DNA of 64,000 bases, from contig JADJPR010000020.1 of assembly GCA_016713135.1 (NCBI GenBank), forward strand, positions 434,001-498,000, written 5' to 3'. The translations under genes were made by a program, and so were the position numbers. The notes beneath the pieces were generated by a model, which ran no database searches, had not been told where the DNA came from, and was given only the letters and a program-made list of their open reading frames with translations. Positions 16,596 through 24,911 of this stretch are shown here, piece by piece; the stretch's first letter is position 1, and each line of letters begins with the position of its first letter. Source of the stretch: Rhodanobacteraceae bacterium. Its GTDB lineage: Bacteria > Pseudomonadota > Gammaproteobacteria > Xanthomonadales > SZUA-5.

Positions 16596-16963
16596 GCCAG
16601 GAAACGGACCCGCGCTGGCTGCAGGCCGTGCGCGAAAAACTCGACGCGGAGACCGCAGGGTACGACTCGGCCACGCTGTCGCGCCTGAACCGCGCGCGCC
16701 AGGCGGCACTCGATGCCGGGCTGCGCCCGCGGCGGCGCCCCTGGTGGCACTGGTCGCTGGTCGCGGCGGCCAGCAGCGCTGCGGTGGTCCTGGCGCTCGC
16801 GCTGACCCTGCGCACGCCGGAGATCGCTGCGCCGGTGGCGCCCGTGGCGCTGGAACAGCCGGAAGTCGACGACCTCGAACTGCTGGTCGCCGGCGAGGAC
16901 CTGGAACTGATCGAGAACCTGGAGTTCTACGCGTGGCTGGAACAGCAGTCCTTGGATGGCTGA
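16592..16963 (+). CDS. DUF3619-like single-TM protein, probable anti-sigma factor
   Basis: 123 residues. A short cytoplasmic part (LQAVREKLDAETAGYDSATLSRLNRARQAAL, the signature of DUF3619), one transmembrane helix (WHWSLVAAASSAAVVLALALTL, about 51-72) and a short acidic periplasmic tail (EVDDLELLVAGEDLELIENLEFYAWLEQQ). The position directly after the ECF gene with a four-base overlap suggests that it holds the sigma factor at the membrane; direct evidence for the family is limited. GAGGG lies before the ATG. Confidence 0.75.
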   Translation: MSQETDPRWLQAVREKLDAETAGYDSATLSRLNRARQAALDAGLRPRRRPWWHWSLVAAASSAAVVLALALTLRTPEIAAPVAPVALEQPEVDDLELLVAGEDLELIENLEFYAWLEQQSLDG

Positions 16964-17184
16964 TGCTGGCCGCGAGCAGCGGCGAGCCCGCCCAGCCGGC
17001 CGAGCCGCCGCCGAGCGCGGAGCTGCTGCTGTACCTGGGAGAGTTCGAGGACGCCCAGGGCGATTTCGTGGACCCGATGGCGCTCGAGGCGCTGCCGGAA
17101 CAGCCGGAAGTCGGCGAGGGCGCCGAACCCGGCGTGTTGGACGAACGAGAGAAACGCGATGAGACTGCATCCCGGCCCGAGTGA
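16933..17184 (+). CDS. Small exported acidic protein between DUF3619 and DUF3106 genes
   Basis: About 83 residues from a GTG at 16933 (73 from an ATG at 16963). The start VAGTAVLGWLMLAASSGEPA looks like a weak signal peptide; the rest is acidic and proline-rich (PAEPPPSAELLLYLGEFEDAQGDFVDPMALEAL). It overlaps the end of the DUF3619-like gene and the start of the DUF3106 gene, so it is probably translated by coupling. I do not recognise a family. Codon use matches the neighbours. The segment LYLGEFEDAQGDFVDP echoes small proteins seen at this position in related clusters; function unknown. Confidence 0.55.
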   Translation: MAGTAVLGWLMLAASSGEPAQPAEPPPSAELLLYLGEFEDAQGDFVDPMALEALPEQPEVGEGAEPGVLDEREKRDETASRPE

Positions 17185-17863
17185 ACCGCGCAGGTGCGCC
17201 AGCCAGGCGCTGCGCGCGGCGATCGGCATCCTGCTGCTGGCGCTGGCGTGCGTTCTCCATGCGCAGGAGGGCGCGGTCGTGTGGAGCGACCTGGGCAAGG
17301 AGGAGCAGCGCATGCTCGCGCCACATGCCGACACCTGGGAAAAGCTCGATGGAGAGACCCAGCAGCGCTTGCTGCGCGGCGCGCGCCGCTGGCTGGCGCT
17401 GACTCCGGAGCAGCGCACCGCGGCGACCGCGCGCTTCGCCGAATGGCAGAGCCTGCCGCCCGAGCGCCGTGAGGAGATCCGCGACCGCTACCGCAACTTC
17501 CGCGACCTGCCGCCGGAACGCCAGCGCCAGCTCAAGCAGCAGTTCGACCGTTTCCGTTACCTGCCGCCGGAGCAGCGCGAAGATCTCAAGCGCCGCTTCC
17601 AGAGCATGTCGCCGCAGGAGCGCCGCGGCTTCCTCGAAGGCCTGCGCGCCACCGAACGCGCCGAGCGCGCGCGCCAGTTCTGGCAGAACATCCCGCCGGA
17701 GGATCGCGAGGCGACCCGCGCGATGATCGAGGCCTTTACCCCGGCCGAGCGCCAGCAGGTGCGCCAGCGGATGCAGGCGCTGTCGCCCACGGAACGCCAC
17801 GCGCTGCACCGCAAGCTGCTCGGCATGAGCGTGGCAGAACGCCGCGCCTGGCTGGCGGAGTGA
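17159..17863 (+). CDS. DUF3106 exported protein
   Basis: 234 residues. A basic leader and hydrophobic segment (ALRAAIGILLLALACVLHAQ) form a signal peptide. The mature part is a series of helical units with the repeated theme LPPERRxxxxxRYxxFRxLPPERQ / LSPTERHALHRKLLGMSVAERRAWL, which defines DUF3106. It is periplasmic; its role is unknown, though the link to an ECF factor hints at envelope stress. It is the last gene of this cluster. Confidence 0.85.
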   Translation: MRLHPGPSEPRRCASQALRAAIGILLLALACVLHAQEGAVVWSDLGKEEQRMLAPHADTWEKLDGETQQRLLRGARRWLALTPEQRTAATARFAEWQSLPPERREEIRDRYRNFRDLPPERQRQLKQQFDRFRYLPPEQREDLKRRFQSMSPQERRGFLEGLRATERAERARQFWQNIPPEDREATRAMIEAFTPAERQQVRQRMQALSPTERHALHRKLLGMSVAERRAWLAE

Positions 17864-18108
17864 TCAACGCGGGCGGATAGCCCGCGGGCGGACCGCTGGA
17901 AAACTGAACGGCCGGCGCGCAAACGCGCAGTTGCCCGCAACTTGCGAGCATTTGGCTTGTTCGGTCAAGCCCGGCCTTGTTAGATTGCGCGGTCTTCATC
18001 CATGGATCGCCCGCGCGCCCGACTGCCAGGGCCGACGCGCCCCCGACTTTCACGACGGCTGCCCGCTTGGGTCGGCGACCCCGAGCGTCCCGTCTGGACC
18101 CGTATCCC
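17864..18108. other. mreB leader region
   Basis: Holds a hairpin GCGGGC-GGATA-GCCCGC (17869-17885) just after the DUF3106 stop, which may act as a terminator, and a candidate promoter (listed separately) about 125 bp before mreB. No other gene is seen. Confidence 0.4.
17957..17985 (+). promoter_or_regulatory. Candidate sigma-70 promoter for mreB
   Basis: TTGTTC (17957-17962) and TTAGAT (17980-17985) are separated by exactly 17 bp, in the non-coding leader of mreB. Both boxes match the consensus at four of six positions. A transcript from here would have a leader of about 115 bases. Confidence 0.4.
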
Positions 18109-19161
18109 ATGTTCGGTTTCAAGCAACTTCGCGGTCTGTTCTCGACCGATCTGTCCATCGACCTCGGCACCGCGAACACCCTGGTCTACGTGCGCGGCCA
18201 GGGCATCGTGCTCAACGAACCCTCGGTGGTGTCGATCCGCCAGGACCGCGGCCCCGGTGGTCCGCGCTCGGTCGCGGCGGTGGGCGCCGAGGCCAAGCGC
18301 ATGCTCGGCCGCACGCCCGGCAACATCATGACCGTGCGCCCGCTGAAGGATGGCGTGATCGCCGACTTCACGATGACCGAGGCGATGCTGCAGCACTTCA
18401 TCCGCAAGGTGCACCCCAACCGCCTGTTCCGCCCCAGCCCGCGCGTGCTGGTCTGCGTGCCCTGCGGCTCCACCCAGGTCGAGCGCCGCGCGATCCGCGA
18501 CTCGGCCGAGGCGGCTGGCGCGCGCGACGTGTTCCTGATCGAGGAACCGATGGCCGCGGCGATCGGCGCCGGTATCCCGATCCACGAAGCGCGCGGCGCG
18601 ATGGTGATCGACATCGGCGGCGGCACCTCCGAGGTGGCGGTGATCTCGCTCAACGGCATCGTCTACAGCAACTCCGCGCGCATCGGCGGCGACAAGTTCG
18701 ACGAGTCGATCATCAACTATGTGCGCCGCAACCACGGCACCCTGATCGGCGAGGCCACCGCCGAGCGGATCAAGATCGAGGTCGGCTGCGCCTATCCGTC
18801 GAGCGAGGTGCGTGAACTCGAAGTCTCCGGCCGCAACCTCGCCGAGGGCGTGCCGCGCAACATCACGATCAACTCGAACGAGATGCTCGAAGCGCTCCAC
18901 GAGCCGCTCAGCGGCATCTGCAGCGCGGTCAAGATCGCGCTCGAACAGACTCCGCCGGAATTGTGCTCGGACGTCGCCGAGCGCGGCATCGTGCTCACCG
19001 GCGGCGGCGCCCTGCTGCGCGACATCGACAAGCTGATCAGCGAAGTCACCGGCCTGCACGTACACATCGCCGACGACCCGCTGACCTGCGTCGCCCGCGG
19101 CGGCGGCCGCGCGCTGGAACTGATCGACGAGCACGGGCCGGATCTGTTCGCGAACGACTGA
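18109..19161 (+). CDS. mreB: Rod-shape determining protein MreB
   Basis: 350 residues, the usual MreB length. Actin-fold nucleotide motifs are clear: phosphate 1 DLSIDLGTANTLVYV, phosphate 2 MVIDIGGGTSEVAV and adenosine motif GIVLTGGGALLRDI. MreB polymerises under the inner membrane and directs the elongasome (MreC, MreD, PBP2, RodA), whose genes follow in order. It is read first in the operon, though a palindromic repeat separates it from mreC. The first residues (MFGFKQLRGLF) form an amphipathic membrane-binding helix. Confidence 0.98.
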   Translation: MFGFKQLRGLFSTDLSIDLGTANTLVYVRGQGIVLNEPSVVSIRQDRGPGGPRSVAAVGAEAKRMLGRTPGNIMTVRPLKDGVIADFTMTEAMLQHFIRKVHPNRLFRPSPRVLVCVPCGSTQVERRAIRDSAEAAGARDVFLIEEPMAAAIGAGIPIHEARGAMVIDIGGGTSEVAVISLNGIVYSNSARIGGDKFDESIINYVRRNHGTLIGEATAERIKIEVGCAYPSSEVRELEVSGRNLAEGVPRNITINSNEMLEALHEPLSGICSAVKIALEQTPPELCSDVAERGIVLTGGGALLRDIDKLISEVTGLHVHIADDPLTCVARGGGRALELIDEHGPDLFAND

Positions 19162-19193
19162 GCGCTGCTGTTGGACTTCACGCCGAAGAGCGT

Positions 19194-19379
19194 GGGTCCG
19201 CAAAGGACGCAAAGGACGCAAAGAGAGCGATTCGATCATGCCGGGCTTGCTCACCGCCGCTGAATCGGTTCGCGCGCCGCGATTGTCACCGGCCAAGCCG
19301 AGAATCGTCTTCATCGCGGGCACCGCTACACACTCGATCCCAGGCTCTCCTTTGCGTCCTTTGCGTCCTTTGCGGACCA
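19194..19379. repeat. Low-complexity-armed palindrome, CGCAAAGGA family
   Basis: Left arm 19194-19226 (GGGTCCGCAAAGGACGCAAA...) faces right arm 19346-19379 (CTCTCCTTTGCGTCCTTT...GCGGACC). The core of about 120 bp is not coding. Located between mreB and mreC. The same family occurs at 43452-43586. Confidence 0.8.
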
Positions 19380-19407
19380 TGCCCTTCGCCATCCCGCGGA
19401 TGCACGC

Positions 19408-20319
19408 ATGATCGCCCCCGGCTCCCAACCCCAGGCGCCGCTGTTTGCGGGTGGCCGGCCGGGGACGCTGAAGCTGGTGGTGCTGCTGGCGTTGGCGATC
19501 ATGCTGATGCTGGCGGACCGCCAGCGCGGCTTCCTGGTGGCGGTGCGCGAGCGTGCGCTGGCGCTGACCGCGCCGGTCTACTGGCTGGCGGCGCTGCCGG
19601 GATCGGTCTACGAAACCGTGGATCTGGCGGTGCGCGACCGCCAGGCGTTGGCGGACGAGAACCGTGCACTGCGCGAGTCGCTGCTGGCTACCCAGACCGA
19701 GTTGTACCAGCGCCGCTCCGAGGGCGAGGCGCATGCGCGCGTGCTGGCGCTGGTCGAGGCCGCCGAACGCCAGGCGGTGAGCGGCACCCTGGTGCGCCTG
19801 GTGGATGTGGACCTCGATCCCTTCCGCCACCGCCTGCTGCTGGACCGCGGCAGCGAGGCCGGGCTTCGGCGCGGCGATGGCCTGCTGGACGCACAGGGCG
19901 TGGTCGGCCAGGTCAGCGCGGTCGGGCCGGGCACCGCTTTTGCGATCCTGATCACCGACCCCAACCACGCGCTGCCGGTCGAGGTATCGCGCAACGGGGT
20001 CAAGTCGATCGCCTATGGCACTGGCGATGCCACCCGGCTGGCGCTGCCGAACCTGCCGCTGAATGTCGATCTCCAGGTAGGCGACCGCCTGCTGACCACC
20101 GCGGTCGGCGGGCGCTTCCCGGCCGGCGTGCCGGTCGCCGAGATCACCGCCGTGGAACGCCCCACCGACGCCGCTTTCGCCCAGGCCTGGGCGCGGCCGC
20201 TGTCGGGCCTGGCGCGCAACCGCGAACTGCTCGCCGTGCGCCAGATCGAATGGGTCGGCCCGCCGGAGCCGGCAGCCACGCCGCCGCCGCCACCGGCCGC
20301 GGCCGACGAGGACTCCTGA
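19408..20319 (+). CDS. mreC: Rod-shape determining protein MreC
   Basis: 303 residues. A short cytoplasmic N-terminus, one transmembrane helix (LKLVVLLALAIMLMLADRQ), a coiled coil (LAVRDRQALADENRALRESLLATQTEL) and a periplasmic beta-domain core (VDLDPFRHRLLLDRGSEAGLRRGDGLLDAQGVVGQVSAVGPGTAFAILITDPNHALPV) match MreC. It links MreB to PBP2 in the periplasm. The end is proline/alanine-rich. mreD starts two bases after its stop. Confidence 0.95.
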   Translation: MIAPGSQPQAPLFAGGRPGTLKLVVLLALAIMLMLADRQRGFLVAVRERALALTAPVYWLAALPGSVYETVDLAVRDRQALADENRALRESLLATQTELYQRRSEGEAHARVLALVEAAERQAVSGTLVRLVDVDLDPFRHRLLLDRGSEAGLRRGDGLLDAQGVVGQVSAVGPGTAFAILITDPNHALPVEVSRNGVKSIAYGTGDATRLALPNLPLNVDLQVGDRLLTTAVGGRFPAGVPVAEITAVERPTDAAFAQAWARPLSGLARNRELLAVRQIEWVGPPEPAATPPPPPAAADEDS

Positions 20320-20321
20320 GC

Positions 20322-20825
20322 ATGCGTCCACTGCGCGGCACTTACCGGCTGTTCCTGCTTGCCGTGGCGCTCGCCCTGCTGTGGGCCCTGCTGCCGCTGC
20401 CGACCTGGCTGGCGGTGATGAAGCCGATGGCGCTGGCGCTGGTGCTCACCTATTTCGCACTGGAGGCGCCGGAGGTAGCGGGCCTCGGCCATGCTTTCCT
20501 GTTCGGCCTCGCCGCCGACGTGCTGTACGGCGGCCTGCTCGGCGAGCACGCACTGCGCATGGTCATCCTGGTCTACCTGACGCTGCGCTTCCGCCATCGT
20601 TTGCGCTTCTTCCCGGTGTGGCAGCAGGCCGGCGCGGTGTTCGCGCTGCTGCTCAACGACCGCGTGCTCGACCTGTGGATCCGCCTGTTGAGCGGCTCCA
20701 CCTGGCCACCGCTGCTGTTCTGGGTGTCGCCGCTGGTCGGCATGGCGGTGTGGCCCTGGGTGTTCCTGCTGCTCGACGGCCTGCGCCTGCGCCGGCGCCA
20801 GGCGCAGCGCGAACGGAGCGGCTGA
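20322..20825 (+). CDS. mreD: Rod-shape determining protein MreD
   Basis: 167 residues, five predicted transmembrane helices, including the typical ALEAPEVAGLGHAFLFGLAADVLYGGLLGEHAL segment of MreD. Integral membrane partner of MreC in the elongasome. Tightly packed between mreC and mrdA (2-bp and 3-bp gaps), so clearly one operon. Confidence 0.93.
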   Translation: MRPLRGTYRLFLLAVALALLWALLPLPTWLAVMKPMALALVLTYFALEAPEVAGLGHAFLFGLAADVLYGGLLGEHALRMVILVYLTLRFRHRLRFFPVWQQAGAVFALLLNDRVLDLWIRLLSGSTWPPLLFWVSPLVGMAVWPWVFLLLDGLRLRRRQAQRERSG

Positions 20826-20828
20826 GCG

Positions 20829-22832
20829 ATGGCGCGCGGGCGCACGCCGATCAAGGACCAGCAGGCGGAAGCCACGCTGTTCCAGCGCCGCGCGGTGCTT
20901 TCCTATGTGCTGATGCTGCTGGTGTTCGGCGTGCTGCTGGCGCGCTTCGGCGAACTCATGATCCTGCGCCACAGCGAGTACGCGGCACGCTCGGAGCGCA
21001 ACCGGGTCAAGTTGCAGCCATTGCCGCCAGCGCGCGGGCTGATCCTCGACCGCAACGGCGAGATCCTGGCCGACAACCGCCTGGCCTACCGCCTGGAACT
21101 GGTGCCGGAGCGCACCCCCGACCTGAAGACGACCCTGGACGAACTGGCCGGCGTGATCGCCTTCGACGAGGACGAGCGCAAGCGCTTCCTCGAACTGGTC
21201 GCCGCGCGCCGCCGCTTCCAGAGCCTGCCGCTGAAGCTGCGCCTGTCGGACGAGGAAGTCGCGCGCTTCGCGCTCGAGCGCTACCGCTTCCCCGGCGTCG
21301 ACGTGGTGCCCTACCTGACGCGCTTCTATCCGCAGGGCGAGCTGTTCGCGCACGTGGTCGGCTACGTCGGGCGTATCGATCCGGCCGACCTCGGCGAGCT
21401 CGACGCCAAGCGCTACGCCGGCACCACGCATGTGGGCAAGACCGGCATCGAGCGCCACTACGAGTCGCAGTTGCACGGCGAGGTCGGCTACGAGAAGGTC
21501 GAGACCAATGCCGAGGGCCGCGTGCTGCGGGTGCTCGAGCGCTCGCCGCCGCGCGCCGGCGACAACGTCTACCTCGCGATCGACGCCAGGCTGCAGCGCG
21601 CCGTCGCCGCGGCGATGGCCGGCCAGTCCGGCGCGGCGGTGGCGATCGATCCGCAGAGCGGCGAGGTGCTCGCATTCGTCAGCGTGCCCGCCTTCGATGC
21701 CAACCTGTTCGTCAACGGCATCTCGCAAGCCAACTACAGCGCGTTGCTGAATGCCCCGGGACGGCCGCTGTTCAATCGCGCCCTGCAGGGCGGCTACGAG
21801 CCGGGCTCGACACTCAAGCCGTTCATGGCGCTGGCCGGACTGGAGCTCGGCGTGCGCAGCCCGGACTACACGATTTTTTCGACTGGCGTGTTCCAGATCC
21901 CGGGCCAGGAAATCACCTTCCGCGACTGGAAGCGCGGCGGGCACGGGCGCGTCGACGTGGTCGAGTCGCTGGCGCAATCGGTGAACTCCTTCTATTACCA
22001 GCTGGCGCTGGACCTCGGCATCGACCGCATGCACGCCTACCTGTCGCGCTTCGGCTTCGGCGCAGCGACCGGCATCGACCTTTACGGGGAGTCCGCCGGC
22101 ATCCTGCCCTCGCGCGAGTGGAAGCGCGCGCGCTTCAACCAGCCGTGGTATCCCGGAGAGACCGTGATCGCCGGTATCGGCCAGGGCTACAACGTCGCCA
22201 CCTTGCTGCAACTCGCCGGCGCCACCGCGACCATCGCCGCGGACGGTCGCCGCTATCGTCCGCGCCTGGTGCACGCGCTGCGCGCCAGTTTCGACCAGCC
22301 GCCGCAGCCGCTGTCGGCGGAACTTGTCGATGCGGCGCTGGTGAAGGAACCGGCGCACCTGAAGCTGGTCCAGCGCGGCCTCGAGGCGGTGCTCAACAGC
22401 CCCACCGGCACCGCCCGCGCGATCGCCCAGGGCGCCAGCTACCGCATGGCCGGCAAGACCGGCACCGCCCAGCGCGTCAGCCGCAATCGCGACACCGAGG
22501 TCCAACGCACCCTGCGCGAAGGCCAGCGCAACCAGGCCCTGTTCGTCGGCTACGCGCCCACCGAGGCCCCACGCATCGCCATCGCCGTGGTCGTCGAGCA
22601 AGGCGGCTCCGGCTCGCAGGCCGCCGCGCCGGTGGCCCGCAGGATCTTCGATGCATGGCTGGGTGGAGAAGCGGGGCTGGGGGCTGGGGACTGGGGGCTG
22701 GGCCCTGATGGCGTGCCTGAGGACGATCCGGTGGACGAGTACGCCGAACCCGACGACGCATCCCAGCCGGATCCTGCGCCCCAGCCCCCGGCCCCCAGCC
22801 CCGCGCCTGCCCCCACGGGCCCCGACCAATGA
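20829..22832 (+). CDS. mrdA: Penicillin-binding protein 2 with repeat-encoded C-terminal tail
   Basis: 667 residues. One N-terminal helix (AVLSYVLMLLVFGVLLARF), the PBP dimerisation domain, and the transpeptidase with SxxK at Ser327 (GSTLKPF), SVN (SVNSFYYQ) and KTG (GKTGTAQ). PBP2 cross-links lateral wall peptidoglycan together with RodA. The normal family end is near AAPVARRIFDAWLGG (about residue 612). The last 55 residues (EAGLGAGDWGLG... PQPPAPSPAPAPTGPDQ) are translated from a GGGGCTG-family palindrome (22667-22815), so the tail is a low-complexity addition made by the repeat. The rodA start overlaps its stop (ATGA). Confidence 0.95.
   Translation: MARGRTPIKDQQAEATLFQRRAVLSYVLMLLVFGVLLARFGELMILRHSEYAARSERNRVKLQPLPPARGLILDRNGEILADNRLAYRLELVPERTPDLKTTLDELAGVIAFDEDERKRFLELVAARRRFQSLPLKLRLSDEEVARFALERYRFPGVDVVPYLTRFYPQGELFAHVVGYVGRIDPADLGELDAKRYAGTTHVGKTGIERHYESQLHGEVGYEKVETNAEGRVLRVLERSPPRAGDNVYLAIDARLQRAVAAAMAGQSGAAVAIDPQSGEVLAFVSVPAFDANLFVNGISQANYSALLNAPGRPLFNRALQGGYEPGSTLKPFMALAGLELGVRSPDYTIFSTGVFQIPGQEITFRDWKRGGHGRVDVVESLAQSVNSFYYQLALDLGIDRMHAYLSRFGFGAATGIDLYGESAGILPSREWKRARFNQPWYPGETVIAGIGQGYNVATLLQLAGATATIAADGRRYRPRLVHALRASFDQPPQPLSAELVDAALVKEPAHLKLVQRGLEAVLNSPTGTARAIAQGASYRMAGKTGTAQRVSRNRDTEVQRTLREGQRNQALFVGYAPTEAPRIAIAVVVEQGGSGSQAAAPVARRIFDAWLGGEAGLGAGDWGLGPDGVPEDDPVDEYAEPDDASQPDPAPQPPAPSPAPAPTGPDQ
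22667..22815. repeat. GGGGCTG-family palindrome inside the mrdA coding sequence
   Basis: Left arm 22667-22714 (AGAAGCGGGGCTGGGGGCTG...) and right arm about 22776-22805 (GCGCCCCAGCCCCCGGCC...) are complementary. It is the same family as the intergenic copies but lies in frame at the 3' end of mrdA and encodes the tail of PBP2. Confidence 0.8.
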
Positions 22833-23941
22833 CCCTCGACGCCCACCTGCAATACTGGACGCGCCGCGCGCTGGCACTCATGAAGCCGACAGCGGTCGAT
22901 GTGCCGCTGCTGGTCGCGCTGCTGCTGCTGGCGGGCATGAGCCTGGCCGTGGTCTGGAGCGCGGGCGGGCAGGACGTGGACATGGTCTACAAGCAAGCCG
23001 CGCGTTTTGGCCTGGGCTTTGCCTTGCTGCTGGTGTGCATGCGCATTCCGCCGGGCACCTGGCGCCGGGCGACGCCCTGGTTCTACGCGCTGTGCATCGC
23101 CCTGCTGGTGGCGGTGGTGGCGCTCGGCGAGGGCAAGGGGGCGCAGCGCTGGTTGGACCTGGGCTTCCTGCGCTTCCAGCCATCGGAGCTGCTCAAGCTC
23201 GGCTTGCCGATGATGCTGGCCTGGTATTTCCACGACCGCGTGCTGCCACCGAACCTGCCCGCGCTGGCCACCGCGCTGGCGCTGATCGCCGTGCCCGCCG
23301 GGCTGATCGTGATCCAGCCGGACCTCGGCACCGCCGTGCTGGTGGTCGGCAGCGGATTGTTCGTGATCTTCCTCGCCGGCATCTCCTGGTGGTGGATCGG
23401 CGGCATCGCGCTGGCCGGCGCCGCCAGCCTGCCCATGGTCTGGCAGTTCATGCACGAGTACCAGAAGAACCGCGTCTACCAATTCCTCAATCCGGACTCG
23501 GATCCCCTCGGCAGTGGCTGGCAGACCATCCAGTCGAAGATCGCAGTGGGCTCCGGCGGCTGGAGCGGCAAGGGCTGGACCCATGGCACCCAGTCGCAGC
23601 TCGAGTTCCTGCCCGAGCGCCACACCGACTTCGTGCTCGCGGTCTACAGCGAGGAATTCGGCTGGATCGGCGTGGCCCTGCTGATGCTGGTGTACGCCTT
23701 TGTCGTCGGCCGTGCGCTGTGGATCGCCGCCAACGCGCGCGACAGCTACGGCCGATTGCTCGGCGGCGCCATCGCCATGACCTTCTTCACCTACATCCTG
23801 GTCAACAGCGCCATGATCACCGGCCTGATGCCGGTCAAGGGCGTGCCGCTGCCGCTGATCAGCTACGGCGGCACCTCGGCGGTGTCGCTGCTGATCGCCT
23901 TCGGGATCCTGATGTCGGTGCATGCGCACCGCAGGGCGTGA
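22829..23941 (+). CDS. rodA: Rod-shape determining protein RodA (SEDS glycosyltransferase)
   Basis: 370 residues with about ten transmembrane helices. SEDS-family hallmarks are present: the long periplasmic loop with WQTIQSKIAVGSGGWSGKGWTHGTQSQLEFLPERHTDFVLAVYSEEFG (the conserved catalytic Asp lies here) and the end VKGVPLPLISYGGTSAVSLLIAFGI. RodA polymerises glycan strands in the elongasome and works with PBP2. The start overlaps the mrdA stop. Confidence 0.96.
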   Translation: MTLDAHLQYWTRRALALMKPTAVDVPLLVALLLLAGMSLAVVWSAGGQDVDMVYKQAARFGLGFALLLVCMRIPPGTWRRATPWFYALCIALLVAVVALGEGKGAQRWLDLGFLRFQPSELLKLGLPMMLAWYFHDRVLPPNLPALATALALIAVPAGLIVIQPDLGTAVLVVGSGLFVIFLAGISWWWIGGIALAGAASLPMVWQFMHEYQKNRVYQFLNPDSDPLGSGWQTIQSKIAVGSGGWSGKGWTHGTQSQLEFLPERHTDFVLAVYSEEFGWIGVALLMLVYAFVVGRALWIAANARDSYGRLLGGAIAMTFFTYILVNSAMITGLMPVKGVPLPLISYGGTSAVSLLIAFGILMSVHAHRRA

Positions 23942-23942
23942 A

Positions 23943-24070
23943 GCGGGTTGTGGGTTGTGGGTTGTGGGTTGTGGGTTGTGGGTTGTGGGCAGCGAAGCTC
24001 GCCTGACGCGACTTCCCGTCGATCTTGCGCGCTTTGCCGCCCACAACCCACAACTCACAACCCACAACCG
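23943..24070. repeat. Low-complexity-armed palindrome, TTGTGGG family, before parA
   Basis: Left arm 23943-23995 has six to seven tandem GGTTGTG units; right arm 24031-24070 reads CCGCCCACAACCCACAACTC and so on. The core is 35 bp. It takes up nearly all of the 161-bp gap between rodA and parA. Confidence 0.85.
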
Positions 24071-24102
24071 GCTCTACCGCCCCTGAGATAGCATCCCCGC
24101 CC

Positions 24103-24885
24103 ATGGCCAGAATCATCGCAGTCACCAACCAGAAGGGTGGAGTCGGCAAGACCACCACCTGCGTCAACCTTGCCGCCGCGCTCGCGGAGACGCGGCGGCG
24201 CGTGTTGCTGATCGATTTCGATCCGCAGGGCCACGCGACGATGGGCTCCGGGATCTCGAAGAAGGACGCCAAGCCCTCCGGTTGCGAGGTGCTGCTGCAG
24301 GAAGTGCCGTTCGAGCAGGCGATCCGCAAGGTCGAGGCGGGCTATGACCTGCTGCCGGCGAATGGCGACCTGACTGCCGCCGAGGTGCGCCTGATGCCGG
24401 CGCCGGGGCGCGAAATGCGCCTGAAGCAGTTGCTGGCGCCACTGCGCAACAAGTACCACTACGTGCTGATCGACTGCCCGCCCTCGCTCGGCGTGCTCAC
24501 GCTGAACGCGCTGACCGCCGCCGACAGCGTGCTGATCCCGGTGCAGTGCGAGTTCTACGCGCTGGACGGCCTGACCGCCCTGATGGACACGGTCAAGGCG
24601 ATCAAGGCCAGCGTCAACCCCGGACTGCAGATCGAAGGCCTGCTGCGCACCATGTTCGATGTGCGCAACAACCTCGGCAACGAGGTCTCCGGGCAGCTCG
24701 TCAAGCACTTCGGCGACAAGGTCTTCCGCACCATCGTTCCGCGCAATGTGCGCGTGGCCGAGGCGCCGAGCCATGGCCAGCCGATCACCCAGTACGATCG
24801 CGAATCGCGCGGCTCGGTGGCCTACCTCGGCCTCGCCGGCGAGATCATCCGCCACGAGCGCGAGCAGGCCAGGCAGAGCGCCTGA
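24103..24885 (+). CDS. parA: Chromosome-partitioning ATPase ParA (Soj)
   Basis: 260 residues. Deviant Walker A motif KGGVGKTT (11-18) with both lysines, A' motif VLLIDFDPQGH and Walker B LIDCPPSLG are intact. Chromosomal ParA (Soj) binds DNA non-specifically and moves ParB-parS complexes. The short N-terminus without a helix-turn-helix marks the chromosomal, not plasmid, type. Usually this gene lies by rsmG near oriC; here it lies downstream of rodA. parB follows after 26 bp. Confidence 0.95.
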   Translation: MARIIAVTNQKGGVGKTTTCVNLAAALAETRRRVLLIDFDPQGHATMGSGISKKDAKPSGCEVLLQEVPFEQAIRKVEAGYDLLPANGDLTAAEVRLMPAPGREMRLKQLLAPLRNKYHYVLIDCPPSLGVLTLNALTAADSVLIPVQCEFYALDGLTALMDTVKAIKASVNPGLQIEGLLRTMFDVRNNLGNEVSGQLVKHFGDKVFRTIVPRNVRVAEAPSHGQPITQYDRESRGSVAYLGLAGEIIRHEREQARQSA

Positions 24886-24911
24886 CGTCCGCCGCAGCAA
24901 GGAAATCCAGC

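Noticed and set aside
23943..24070. Possible CRISPR array in the TTGTGGG/TTGTTGG runs
   Set aside because: Units are 6-7 bases, directly tandem without spacers, and face a complementary arm; no cas genes are near.
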